A stretch of 10,051 bases of DNA. Origin: Poronia punctata (taxonomy: Eukaryota; Ascomycota; Sordariomycetes; Xylariales; Xylariaceae). How positions within the stretch are numbered: position 1 is the stretch's first letter; every line of letters begins with the position of its first letter. The notes below the pieces were generated by a model. That model ran no database searches and was not told the DNA's origin. It worked only from the letters and a program-made list of their open reading frames with translations. A program made the translations under genes and the position numbers. Positions 1 through 7,935 of this stretch are shown one piece after another. The DNA lies in NCBI GenBank assembly GCA_022579005.1, contig MU402029.1:1-10051 (forward strand). Reading direction: 5' to 3'.

Positions 1-471
1 TTATTTTTTATATTGCTTAAAATAAAAAGTATGCCTTGCTACTTTTAACTATTTTTTTTAATATTTTTATTTAATATTTTAAAATATATGTTTTTATTTT
101 ATTTTTTATATAAATTAACGCAATGCTTAGTTTTTTTAAATATTTTTCCTATTTTTTTACTTTTTTTTTTTTTATTTTATATATAGTTATTAAAATCTTT
201 TTTTTAAGCTTTATTTAGTAAACTGTTTATATATTAACTATATAAGCTTTTTTAATAATAATATAAATATTAGCTTATATACTTTAAAGTTTATAATAAA
301 TATAAAGCTTTTAATTAAATTAAACATTATAAGTTATTATATTTTAAAAAGCAAATTAACTATATTATAATAAATATAAAATATGCTTTAAACTATAAAC
401 GCATAGTTACTATAAAAACTACTTTAAAGTTTTAAATTAAAAATATACTTAAAAAATAGCTATATACTTAA
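1..471. other. AT-rich left flank, no gene seen
   Basis: Very AT-rich sequence with long T and A runs. No frame, RNA gene or repeat boundary could be read in it. It is the left side of the target into which the 477-7382 element inserted, so before that insertion it was continuous with the sequence now starting at 7388. It could be decayed repeat DNA or eroded intergenic sequence; the two cannot be told apart by eye. Confidence 0.6.
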
Positions 472-476
472 GCAAG
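472..476. repeat. Left target-site duplication (GCAAG)
   Basis: GCAAG lies directly before the 5' LTR and is repeated directly after the 3' LTR at 7383-7387. A 5-bp duplication is usual for LTR retrotransposons. The match continues for three more bases (TAT) into the LTR start on one side and the flank on the other. The exact 5-bp boundary therefore rests on both LTRs being 229 bp with these ends. Confidence 0.85.
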
Positions 477-481
477 TATTA

Positions 482-496
482 TAGGCTAAAAGCCTA
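482..496. repeat. Short inverted repeat near LTR start
   Basis: TAGGCT, a 3-base spacer AAA, then AGCCTA form a perfect 6-bp inverted repeat. In the 3' LTR the same place has lost the G and C pairs that make it, so the symmetry is visible only in this copy. Its role is unknown; it may be part of the LTR terminal structure. Confidence 0.5.
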
Positions 497-538
497 GGGT
501 TATTATATTAGCACGTTAGCTATTACCTTAGCTTATAA

Positions 539-555
539 GCATTGCTTAGCAATGC
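539..555. repeat. 8-bp perfect inverted repeat in LTR U3
   Basis: GCATTGCT, one base, then AGCAATGC form a near-perfect palindrome about 30 bp upstream of the TATA-like box. In the 3' LTR (7216-7232) two G-to-A changes break it. The position suggests a protein-binding site for transcription in the intact family, but that is inference. Confidence 0.5.
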
Positions 556-583
556 TTAGCTTAAAATAAAGTAGTTAAATAGC

Positions 584-590
584 TATATAA
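584..590 (+). promoter_or_regulatory. TATA-like box of the 5' LTR
   Basis: TATATAA followed by GCG lies in the middle of the LTR and is identical in both copies (second copy 7261-7267). A TATA box here would set the start of the element transcript and mark the U3/R boundary downstream. In so AT-rich a sequence the motif alone is weak; its conservation and central LTR position are the support. Confidence 0.5.
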
Positions 591-1021
591 GCGTATAAGT
601 AGTACGCGTATAATTTATTATATTTTCTTTTTTTTTTTATTAGCTAAAAAATAAACTTTATTTAAATTATATTAATAAGTGCACTATTGCTATAAACTTA
701 TTATATATTTTCTAGCTTACCTAAACTTTTTATATTGTTTTATTACTTTTTTTAAATATAAAATATTTTAAAAAATACTTTAAGCAACGTAGCCTAGTTT
801 TATATAACGTACGTAATTAAATTAAAAATATTTTTAGTATATAACTTAGTTAAGTTAATAAAAGTATAGCTATATTAAATTAAATAAGCGCTAACTTAAA
901 ATACTATTTTAATAAATTAATTTAATAAATTATAGCTTAATTTAAAAGCAACGCTAGCGTATTATAAGCGCTTTTTAAAAGCTAGCTAGTAGTTATTATA
1001 AAAGCTTTTTATATAAAGCTT

Positions 1022-1905
1022 TTATATGTTTTTTAATAAAAGCTTTTGCTTATACTAGCTAAGTTTAATAGTAATTATAGTAAGTAAGCTTTATAAAAGT
1101 AGTTTATAAAGTTTAAAATTGCTTAAAATGTTAAGTTTATTAATAATAAGCGTATATAGTAGTATATAATTTATAAGCGTTTTAAGCTTTTTATATAAAA
1201 AATAGTTAATAAGTTTTATATAAAAAAAGCTTAAATAAAAAAATACTTTTTTAACGCTTTTTTTATATACTTTACTACTATTTATTATAACTTTAAGCGT
1301 TGCTTATAAGCTATAGCTAAGTACTATATACTAAAGCAAAGCTTTTAAAAAAGCTTTAGTGCCTTTTTTTTTAAATTTAAAAAATTAATAGCTAAATTTA
1401 AAAGTATATAGTAGCTTAACGCTATAAAGCTTAGCTATTTATAAAGTATATTTAATAATAAGCTTTTAAGCGCTTTAGTAAGTATTAAGCTATTACTTAA
1501 TAATTATACTATATATATTAATTATATAATAAAAGTAGCTAAATAGCTTAAAAGTTTTTTAAGCTATAAGTTATAATTATAAAATATTATTATAGCCTTT
1601 TTTTTAATAAACGCTAATAGTAACACTTTTATAATAAGCATTTTTAAAATAAAAAAAGCGTGCATATAAAGCTTTTAAAATTTTTTAAAAACTTAGTTAA
1701 ATAATAAATAAAAAAAAAGCTATATATTTAATATAAAAAAAGCAATTACTTTAGCAAAAATTATTTAAACGTTTTAAATAAGCTGCTAAAAAGTACTAGC
1801 ATAAATAATACTAGCTTTGCGCTAGCTACTTTTAAGCTGCTTATAAGTTAAAAACTTAAGTTAAAAAATAAATAACTTTTATATATAGCTATATATAAAA
1901 GTTTA
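1022..1905 (+). pseudogene. Candidate gag relic, heavily mutated
   Basis: The place is right for gag, the capsid/nucleocapsid polyprotein of an LTR retrotransposon: after the 5' LTR and before pol. No gag motif could be recognised, so the call rests on position and stop density. In 1322-1621 the + frame that later encodes pol has about 7 stops in 100 codons, against about 17 and 12 in the other two + frames. The frame stays comparatively open to about 1905, then fills with stops. Its first part (1022-1260) is less clear, because another + frame is more open there. If the assignment is right, gag and pol share one frame. No CCHC zinc knuckle could be read; a 16-A run at 2263-2278 lies where a lysine-rich stretch might be expected. 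Confidence 0.35.
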
Positions 1906-2521
1906 AGCTAAAATTAAATAAGTTATTAAACATTAAAAGCTAAATAAATAGTACTTTATTTACTATAATTATATTAATAAAAAATTTAAAGTTTTATAAA
2001 AGTTTTATTAATAATAGTTATAAGTATTATATAAAAATAAATAATTAACTTATATAGCGCTTAAAGCTTAAGTGTATATTTATAAAATAATAAGTATTTA
2101 AACTAGTAATAAAAATGTTTTTTGCTTATATATATTTTTTAAAAAACGTACTAGTAATAAATAAAATAACTTATTTATAAGTAAATATTAATAAATATTT
2201 AAAACATATTTATATATATATAATACTAAGGCTTTAGTATAACTTAGTACTAAGCAAGCTTTAAAAAAAAAAAAAAAAGTAGTTTATATAGCTTATAAAA
2301 AGCGTATAGTTATTAAATATGCTAAAAGCTTAGTTATATATAAAAAAAAATATAACTTTTAGCTATAAACTATTTTTTTTAAACTAATTATAGTTTATAT
2401 TACTATATTTACATTTACTATACTAGCAATACGCTTAATATAAACAACATATAAAACAAATATAAGCACTATACTAATAAAAGTATTTATAATATTTATA
2501 GCTAATATTAACAAAGCTTTT
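1906..2521 (+). other. Gag-pol junction / protease region, not readable
   Basis: In a gypsy element this interval should hold the end of gag and the aspartic protease. All three + frames are full of TAA/TAG and no D-S/T-G protease motif could be identified. The most conspicuous feature is the run of 16 A at 2263-2278. It may be a former purine-rich lysine/glutamate tract in which every G became A. Confidence 0.4.
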
Positions 2522-2575
2522 ATATTAAAGCAAGTAAGTTTTTTAAAAAAAACTTTTTTTTTAAAGCTTGCTAAA

Positions 2576-3310
2576 TTTGCAGCTTTTTTTAATAAAGCTT
2601 TATTATATACGTTGCTTTTTTATTACCTAAGCATAAATTATATAATCTTTTTAGTTTAAAATAAAAATAAAAATAAAGTATAAGTTTTATAAAGTTTTTT
2701 TTATAGCATAACTAAAAAAAAGCTATTAATATTATAAAAAATACTTATTAAGCTGCTAAATAAAAGCTTTATTTATATAAGCAGCTTATTAGCTAATACT
2801 TTAGTGCTTTTTATATATAAACTTAAAAGCAGCTTTTACTTTTATACTAACTACTACATATTAAATAAAATAATTTATTATAATAATTACTTTTTTTTAT
2901 TAATTTATAAAATACTTAAAATGCTTTTAAAAGCAAAGTAGTTTACTAAAGTTAATATATACGCTATATTTTATAAAATACGCATAGCTTTAAGTAAAAA
3001 GTAAAAAATAGCATTTTATATTTATTTTAAGTTATTTAAGTAGCTTATTACCTTTTTTAGCTTAAGCAGCGCGCTTATAACGTTTTAGTACTATATTAAC
3101 AACGCTTTTTATAAGTTTTTAAATATTTTTTATATTGCTTACTTTAATAATATTTTAATTTTTATAAACAGTTTATATAAAAATTATATAAACAAAATTA
3201 AGCTAGTATTAAGCTGCTTATAAAATAAAAGCTTAAATTTAAATATTAATAAAAGCAAGTTTACTATTAAAAAAACTAAATACTTTAGCTATATTATTAA
3301 AGTTAATATT
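2576..3310 (+). pseudogene. Reverse transcriptase domain relic
   Basis: Observed landmarks in the pol frame: FIYISS at 2768-2785, matching the family's GFIxPSxSP region; FTKVN at 2942-2956, matching motif A (F-T-K-x-D, Asp codon GAT now AAT at 2954); stop-K-I-A-F at 3002-3016 for W-K-T-A-F; TFFSL and ITF-stop at 3050-3088 for the PFGL...TFQ block; and AYFNNILIF at 3137-3163 for the catalytic YxDD box, both Asp codons reading Asn (3146-3151). The region just after 3163 continues with the usual pattern to about 3310. Every mismatch checked is a C-to-T or G-to-A change. In the living family this domain makes cDNA from the element RNA inside the virus-like particle. Confidence 0.9.
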
Positions 3311-3541
3311 AAAGTTAATATAAACTTTAAAAAAATATACGTAATATAAAAATAAAAACCTTTTATTATGCTTAAAAGCATTTAAAGCTTTTTTAAATTT
3401 TTAAACTTTTATAAAAATCTTATTAAAAACTATTTACTTTTTATTATACTTTTTATTTTTTTTATATAAAAAAGCACTTTATATATTTAAAAACTAAAGC
3501 AAAATAATATATTTAAAATGCTTAAACATTACTTTTTAGCT

Positions 3542-3860
3542 AAGCTTTAGTTAGCTTACTAAAACTTTAATAAACTAATATATATTAAAATAAACTATTT
3601 AAAATAAGCGCTTAAAAAGTGCTTAAACTAATTAAGTAATAATAGCTATTAATAGCTAATAGCTTACTATTTTTAATAGCTTATACTAGCTAAAGTAAAC
3701 TATATAATTTATAATAAAAAGCTTTTTATAATTATAAGCTGCTTACGTAAATAGCAAGCAAAGCTTTATAGCGTTATAAAAACGTTTATAATAGTTATAA
3801 ACTATAAAAACTTTATATACTTTATATTAGCTTAAAAGCTAAAAAAACGCTAAGTAAAAT
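3542..3860 (+). pseudogene. RNase H domain relic
   Basis: In the same frame as RT. YIKIN at 3581-3595 corresponds to the YIETD start of the domain, with the catalytic Asp as AAC at 3593. AYYF, two stops, LILAKVNY at 3662-3703 matches the AYxSRxLTPAExNY block, with Glu and Pro changed. YNKKLFIII at 3710-3736 matches the H/Y-D-K-E-L-LAI block. INYKNFIYF at 3797-3823 matches TDHKNLxYF, with catalytic Asp as AAC at 3800. In the family this activity removes RNA from the RNA:DNA hybrid. Confidence 0.87.
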
Positions 3861-4336
3861 AAGCAATTAAACTAATAAAATTTAACTTTATTTTTAAATT
3901 TTATATAAAGTGCTTAAATAATAAGCTTAATATACTTTTATAAAAAAAACAAAACGCTTTTTAAAAACTAAATAATAAAAAGCTTATAAAGCAAGTTTAA
4001 AAGCTATTTTTTAATAAGTAGCTTTTTTATAAATAAGCAAAAAAAGCTACTAATATAATAAATATATGCTAGCTTATAATAAAAAGCAAAAAGCTTTTTA
4101 AAAGTAAAAAAGTTTTTAATTATAAAAACTTTATAAAACTTTAAAGCATAGCGCTTAAAAAAAACATAATTTATATAAAAGTAGTTATATTAATATAAAA
4201 TAAACTAATAGCTTTTTTTTTTTACCTAAGCTTAAAAGTTTTTATTAGTAAGTATAAGCTTAATACGCAAAGCATGCTTATTTTTTATAATTAGTTATAA
4301 GTGCTTAACTAAAAACTTTTATATATAGTATTAATT

Positions 4337-4861
4337 TAAAACATTTATAACTTTTATATTATAAGCTACCTAAGCTATAAATTAACAATTATAATTATTT
4401 TATATAAGTTTTATTAGCTACTTTTTTTTTATAACGTTTGCTACTTTTTAAAAAATTATAACGTTTATAGCTAAAAAACAATTTAGCAAAATTAATAATA
4501 AGCTTTATTTAAGCTACTTTTAATTTTTAAATAATATTAAAGCAAGCTTTTAATTAATTTTATAATAAACTTTTTAATAAAAAAGCTAAGCAACTTAACT
4601 TTTTTTATAGTAATAATAAACTAACTAAGCAAAAATATAGTGCTTAAAGCAATATATATAATAAATATAAAAGCTTATACTAAGTAGTTTATAATAAATT
4701 ACTAGCAATATTATAGCTTTTTAATAACTATAATTAGTAATAAAAAATTAAATTAAGTTAAGCGTTTTTAAACTTAACTTTATACGTTAGTAAGTATTAA
4801 ATAACGCTTTTTTATTATATACTACTTAAAAATAAATAAAGCTACTAAAAAAGCAAACTAA
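4337..4861 (+). pseudogene. Integrase zinc-binding and catalytic core relic
   Basis: Zinc site: His codons now TAT and TAC at 4346 and 4367 (H-x6-H), then Cys codons now TAT at 4457 and 4466 (C-x2-C), with 29 residues between the second His and the first Cys, the classic HHCC spacing. Catalytic triad: Asp as AAT at 4556 in LINF (family L-I-D-F), Asp as AAT at 4739 in ISNKK (family SDRG), and Glu as AAA at 4847 in ATKKAN (family GxTERAN). The spacings are 60 and 35 residues, the latter the D-35-E hallmark. This exact spacing in one frame is the strongest evidence in the window that the frame and domain calls are right. Confidence 0.92.
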
Positions 4862-5122
4862 AAAATATTAGCATACTTATAAGCTTTTATTATATATATA
4901 TAGTTTAATTAAATAATATTACTTTTAAGCACAATACTTATAATTAATAACTATAATACTTTAATAATAAAGCTAAGCTTTTTTTTTATAATATATAGCT
5001 ATTATATTAATACTATTTTTTTAGTTTACTTTAATATATTACTTATAAATAATTTATAAGTAAAAGCTAAGCGCTTTATATAATACTTAAAAAAAAGTAT
5101 TAAGTTTATTTAGTTTATAATA

Positions 5123-5353
5123 GTAGCAGCTTAGCAATATATAAAAAATTTAGCTAATTAATATTATAAGCTAGTAAAAAAGTTTTAAATAAAGTAATTA
5201 GTATAGCTTTTACTAAAAAATATTATTACTTTATAGCTTTTATAAAAGCTAGCTTAGCTATATACAAAATATAAGATTATATATATAATTAGCTTATAAG
5301 TAATAAAGTTAAATACTTTATATAATATATATAATAAGTTTTATATAAAACTT
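5123..5353 (+). pseudogene. Integrase C-terminal domain relic
   Basis: The pol frame continues through an ANx(R/H)-type helix and a LLLKN run at 5207-5221. LLLKN corresponds to the WLxxKNIxTxRPxxKLD segment of gypsy integrases. It is followed by TKYKI (5264-5278, family AKYxV) and NTLYNIYNKFYIKL at 5312-5353, resembling the family's segment ending in H-N-x-FHVxLL. No convincing chromodomain follows before the frame is lost. This differs from the minus-strand element at the right edge, which has one. Confidence 0.75.
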
Positions 5354-6044
5354 ATATATAGCATAAAAAATAATTTTTTTTTTTTATAAATATAAAATAA
5401 TAAATAACTACTACTTTTAGTTTAAAAAAATAAAAAAGCAAAAGTAAAATAAAAAGTAAAAGCTATTTTTAAAGCTTTTTAAATTAAAAGCAGCTTATAA
5501 GCTAAGCGCTACTTGCTTATAAAGTAAAAAAAATATGCTATTTTAATAAAAAAGCTTTTAAAAAGCTTTTTAAACATAGTTATATTAAATAACTTTAAAA
5601 AATAATATAAAAACGTTTTAAAAAATAATAGCTTAAGTGCTATGTTTTTTAAAACATGCTTATAAAAAAAACAAAAAAAGCAGTTATATAGCTTATAAAA
5701 TAATAATATATAATTAAGTTAGTTATAAATGTTGTTTATTTAATTTATTTTTTTTTTATTTTTATTTAACTATAATTATAACTATATATATTTTATACGC
5801 TACTTTTATAACTTTTTTTTAAAAAAAATTTTAAAGCTTTTTATAAGCTACTTATTTATACTAAATAAGCAAAGTATATATAGCTTAAGCAACTTGCTTA
5901 TAATAAGATTAAAAATATTTTTTAAAATTTTAATAGCGCTTTAAATATATTTAAAAACGTTAATAAGCTTATTTTATATACGTTAGTAGCGCACTAGCAC
6001 TAAAAAAAGTACTACTTATATAATATTTAATAATATAATAATTA
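5354..6044 (+). other. Region after pol, no gene assigned
   Basis: The pol frame stays partly open to about 5700 and could encode the polyprotein tail, but no motif was recognised. T-runs at 5373-5384 and 5749-5757 stand out. Beyond 5700 no frame is convincing until the candidate ORF starting near 6045. Confidence 0.4.
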
Positions 6045-6995
6045 GCTATAAAAGTAGTATATAAGCTAAACAAAGTAGTAAAGCTAATTTATAAAATAGT
6101 TAACTACTTACTTAAAGTGCTTAAACGTTTTAACTTATTATTTTTTAAAGCTTTTTATAATAATATAAAAACTTATTACTAGTAATAATTTAAGCTATAT
6201 AAGTAGCTTATAAAATGTTAGCAAAAATAGTAATAAAGCACTTATATAATACTTATATAAATTATTAATATTAATATAAAAACTAGTAGTATAAAGTATA
6301 AACTAAAGCTAGTTAAAGTTATTATTAATAAAAAGCTTTTAATACGTTAATTAAGCAACGCGTATAAAATATAAAAAAAAATAGCTACTTATATTATTAT
6401 AAACTTTAAATCTTTTAGCGCAATTATTATAACAAAGCATACTACTTTTTTTTAATAATTAGCTTATAAGTATTATAAAAAATATAAAGTACTTATAAAT
6501 AAAATTAATATAAAAATAATAAAAATTAAACTTAGCAAATATAAAAGCATAATATTTATAAAAGCGCTTATAAGCGTTTGCTAGCTACTTAGTAAGCAGC
6601 TTATATATAATTATTAACTTTTTTTTTTAAAAGTTATATTACTTATAGTAGCATTTTTTAAGTTATTAAAAAGTATAAAAAGCTTTTAAACGTTATTAAA
6701 ATTAGCTATTATAAAAAAAGCATATAAAAAGCTTATAAATAGATTAAAATAAGTAAAGTAAAATAGTTACTATTTAAAAATTAGCGCACTACTTATAAGC
6801 AACTTTTAACTATAGCTAAACTATATAACTACTTTATATAAATTAGTTTATATATATATATAATATAATACGTAGCTAAATATATTGCTTTACTTATAAT
6901 ATATATACAAAATTAATAAAAAAAAATATACTTACTTATAAATTGCAATTTTTATAAAAAAAAAAGAAAGCAAGCATAAAAAAGTTTAATAATAA
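6045..6995 (+). pseudogene. Candidate extra ORF relic between pol and 3' LTR
   Basis: I do not recognise this. A + frame different from pol (codon starts divisible by 3) is relatively open: in 6363-6662 it has 5 stops in 100 codons, against about 11 and 14 in the other + frames. That contrast is similar to what is seen across the genuine pol relic. The frame ends in a basic stretch KKKESKHKKV at 6957-6986, followed by three TAA codons. The predicted residues are rich in Lys, Ile, Leu and Tyr, as any G-to-A-mutated frame would be. It could be an accessory ORF of the element (some LTR elements carry one 3' of pol), captured host sequence, or a chance low-stop frame. Confidence 0.3.
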
Positions 6996-7020
6996 AAGCT
7001 TTTTTTATAATTAAAAATAG

Positions 7021-7103
7021 TAGGCCTACAAGCTAGCCTTTTTTTAATTTATACAATTTTGCTAAGCATACTACTTTTTTATTTAAAAATACTACTAGGC
7101 CTA
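7021..7103. repeat. Two TAGGCCTA palindromes in the 3' untranslated region
   Basis: TAGGCCTA occurs at 7021-7028 and again at 7096-7103, each with nearby CTACT/AGTAG sequence. Both keep GG/CC, which is almost absent from the rest of the internal region, so this patch is either less mutated or was originally GC-rich. It lies 50-130 bp before the 3' LTR. Confidence 0.45.
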
Positions 7104-7134
7104 ACTACTTTTTACGTTAAAAAACAAGCGTTTT

Positions 7135-7153
7135 AAAAAAAAAATAAACTTTA
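7135..7153 (+). promoter_or_regulatory. Possible polypurine tract remnant
   Basis: An A-rich stretch (7135-7148, broken by one T) followed by CTTTA directly precedes the 3' LTR. This is where LTR elements carry the polypurine tract that primes second-strand DNA. If G was converted to A, an all-A tract is expected. The five non-purine-rich bases before the LTR make the call tentative. Confidence 0.35.
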
Positions 7154-7382
7154 TATTATAAGCTAAAAGCTTAAAGTTATTATATTAGTATATTAGCTAT
7201 TACTTTAGCTTATAAGCATTACTTAGCAATACTTAGCTTAAAATAAAGTAGTTAAATAGCTATATAAGCGCATAAGCAGTGCGCGCATAACTTATTACAT
7301 TTTTTTTCTTTTTTTATTAGCTAAAAAATAGACTTTATTTAAACTATACTAATAAGTGCACTGTTGCTATAGACCTATTATA
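7154..7382 (+). repeat. 3' LTR
   Basis: This is the ungapped partner of 477-705, also 229 bp, ending in ATTATA next to the GCAAG duplication. It keeps C or G at 13 of the 24 differing sites, nearly all in its second half (from 7271). The TATA-like box is at 7261-7267. The inverted repeat seen intact in the 5' LTR is broken here at 7216-7232. Confidence 0.95.
7261..7267 (+). promoter_or_regulatory. TATA-like box of the 3' LTR
   Basis: Identical to 584-590 of the 5' LTR and untouched by the mutations around it; it contains no C or G to mutate. From this copy a transcript would run out into the right flank. Confidence 0.45.
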
Positions 7383-7387
7383 GCAAG
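7383..7387. repeat. Right target-site duplication (GCAAG)
   Basis: Copy of 472-476, unchanged although it contains both G and C. It shows that the element was inserted by integrase and that neither flank has been rearranged since. Confidence 0.85.
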
Positions 7388-7555
7388 TATTTATATTTAA
7401 TTTAATAAAACGCTTTTTATAACGTATATAAAAAATAATATTTAAGCAACTTGTTTATTAAATTAAAAAAGCTTTATACTAATATTAGTTTTATAATAAA
7501 CATATAAAATATTTACTTTATAGTTTACTATTTTTATTTTTAACGTAAACAAGCT
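7388..7555. other. AT-rich right flank, nothing recognised
   Basis: This is the continuation of the target DNA after the insertion. No gene, RNA or repeat boundary seen. Confidence 0.5.
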
Positions 7556-7935
7556 TTAAATTAAAGTTTTCTTTTTTTACTAAAGCTTTTATAAGCTTAA
7601 TAATACGTTTTAAAACATTATTAGTGTAATAGGTTAATAAATGTGGCTACTAGTACAGAAACTAATATACCTTTAAATTTAGGATTTAATCTAAACGTAA
7701 AGAAAAAGAAACTAAAATATATGGCTTAGTATTGTTTACACCTATTTATGTTTTCTTTATTTTAAGTATTTACTATAGCTCTTGCTATAAAAATACTTTT
7801 ATTTGCAACTTTAATCTAGTAGCTTATTTTGTTGCCTAAAGCCTTAATAAGAAAGTAGTAATAAGACCTTTATTTATATAGCTTTATAACCTTTATACTC
7901 CTTTACTGTTATAATCCTTTTCTTATAAAAAAGCA
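7556..7935. other. Less mutated island, unassigned
   Basis: GpA and TpC, nearly absent over the preceding 7 kb, reappear here (for example 7567, 7657, 7690, 7752, 7779, 7850, 7863, 7898, 7915). On the + strand 7625-7729 is an open stretch of 34 codons ending in TAG, with a lysine-rich end (VKKKKLKYMA). On the minus strand a Lys/Ser/Tyr-rich frame crosses the same interval but has about eleven stops in 93 codons. Neither is a convincing gene. The island lies between the two retroelements, beyond the end of the minus-strand pol. It may be single-copy DNA or a different repeat less exposed to the mutation process. Confidence 0.4.

Larger units (their letters stand above)
477..705 (+). repeat. 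5' LTR
   Basis: This copy aligns base for base, with no gap, to 7154-7382. There are 24 differences, all transitions (about 10%). It carries a TATA-like box at 584-590, a T/C-rich tract at 620-638 and two short inverted repeats (482-496 and 539-555). In its first third it keeps C or G at nearly every site where the 3' copy has T or A. From 594 onward the reverse holds, apart from one C at 627. Confidence 0.95.
2522..5353 (+). pseudogene. pol: Ty3/gypsy pol relic (RT, RNase H, integrase)
   Basis: This is the decayed polyprotein that in the intact family copies the RNA genome and inserts the cDNA. One + frame (codons starting at positions that leave remainder 2 on division by 3) can be followed over 2.8 kb with no net insertion or deletion. 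Family landmarks appear in order with correct spacing: RT motifs at 2765-3160, RNase H motifs at 3587-3830, the integrase zinc site at 4346-4468, the integrase triad at 4556-4849, and an integrase C-terminal domain to about 5353. Deviations from expected residues are those produced by C-to-T or G-to-A: Asp reads Asn, Gly reads Ser, Glu and Arg read Lys, Cys and His read Tyr, and Trp, Gln and Arg read as stops. The protein cannot be made. The start is approximate; the readable part begins with the RT N-terminal region. Confidence 0.9.
477..7382 (+). mobile_element. Complete but mutated Ty3/gypsy LTR retrotransposon
   Basis: The element spans 6906 bp: two 229-bp direct LTRs, a 5-bp target duplication, and an internal region of 6448 bp with a readable pol relic. 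Domain order is reverse transcriptase, RNase H, integrase, which places it in Ty3/gypsy (Metaviridae) rather than copia, where integrase precedes reverse transcriptase. The LTR ends now read TA...TA, as expected if the canonical TG...CA ends were both converted by C-to-T change. All reading frames contain many TAA/TAG stops, so the copy is dead for its own proteins. The internal region has almost no GpA or TpC dinucleotides (about eight in all by eye). The 1.8 kb between the end of pol and the 3' LTR is unusually long for the family. Confidence 0.93.

Noticed and set aside
980..1045. Repeated AAGCTT-rich stretches as a CRISPR or tandem array
   Set aside because: The motif recurs all over the element because GpC is the context spared by the mutation; there are no regular units or spacers.
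2263..2278. Run of 16 A as a programmed frameshift site between gag and pol
   Set aside because: The gag candidate and pol appear to share a frame, and the run is equally explained as a G-to-A-converted lysine/glutamate tract.
2611..2661. Copia-like protease/pre-integrase motif (VAFLLPKHKLYNLFSLK) in another + frame
   Set aside because: It resembles copia blocks, but the surrounding frame shows no consistent copia domains. The neighbouring frame gives a full set of Ty3/gypsy RT, RNase H and integrase landmarks with exact spacing, so the match is a chance reading of the RT N-terminal region.
4999..5020. YINTIFLV read as a copia YVDD box
   Set aside because: It has only one Asp-like codon and lies after the integrase Glu in the gypsy pol frame; the true RT box is at 3140-3151.
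477..7382. Ordinary deamination of methylated CpG as the cause of decay
   Set aside because: CpG dinucleotides persist (for example GCGCGC-type runs near 7269-7276), and only 2 of 24 LTR differences are in CpG context.
7625..7729. Short + strand ORF as a real small gene
   Set aside because: It has no start codon in frame at its beginning, lacks a recognisable family, is followed by more in-frame stops, and is too short to support alone.
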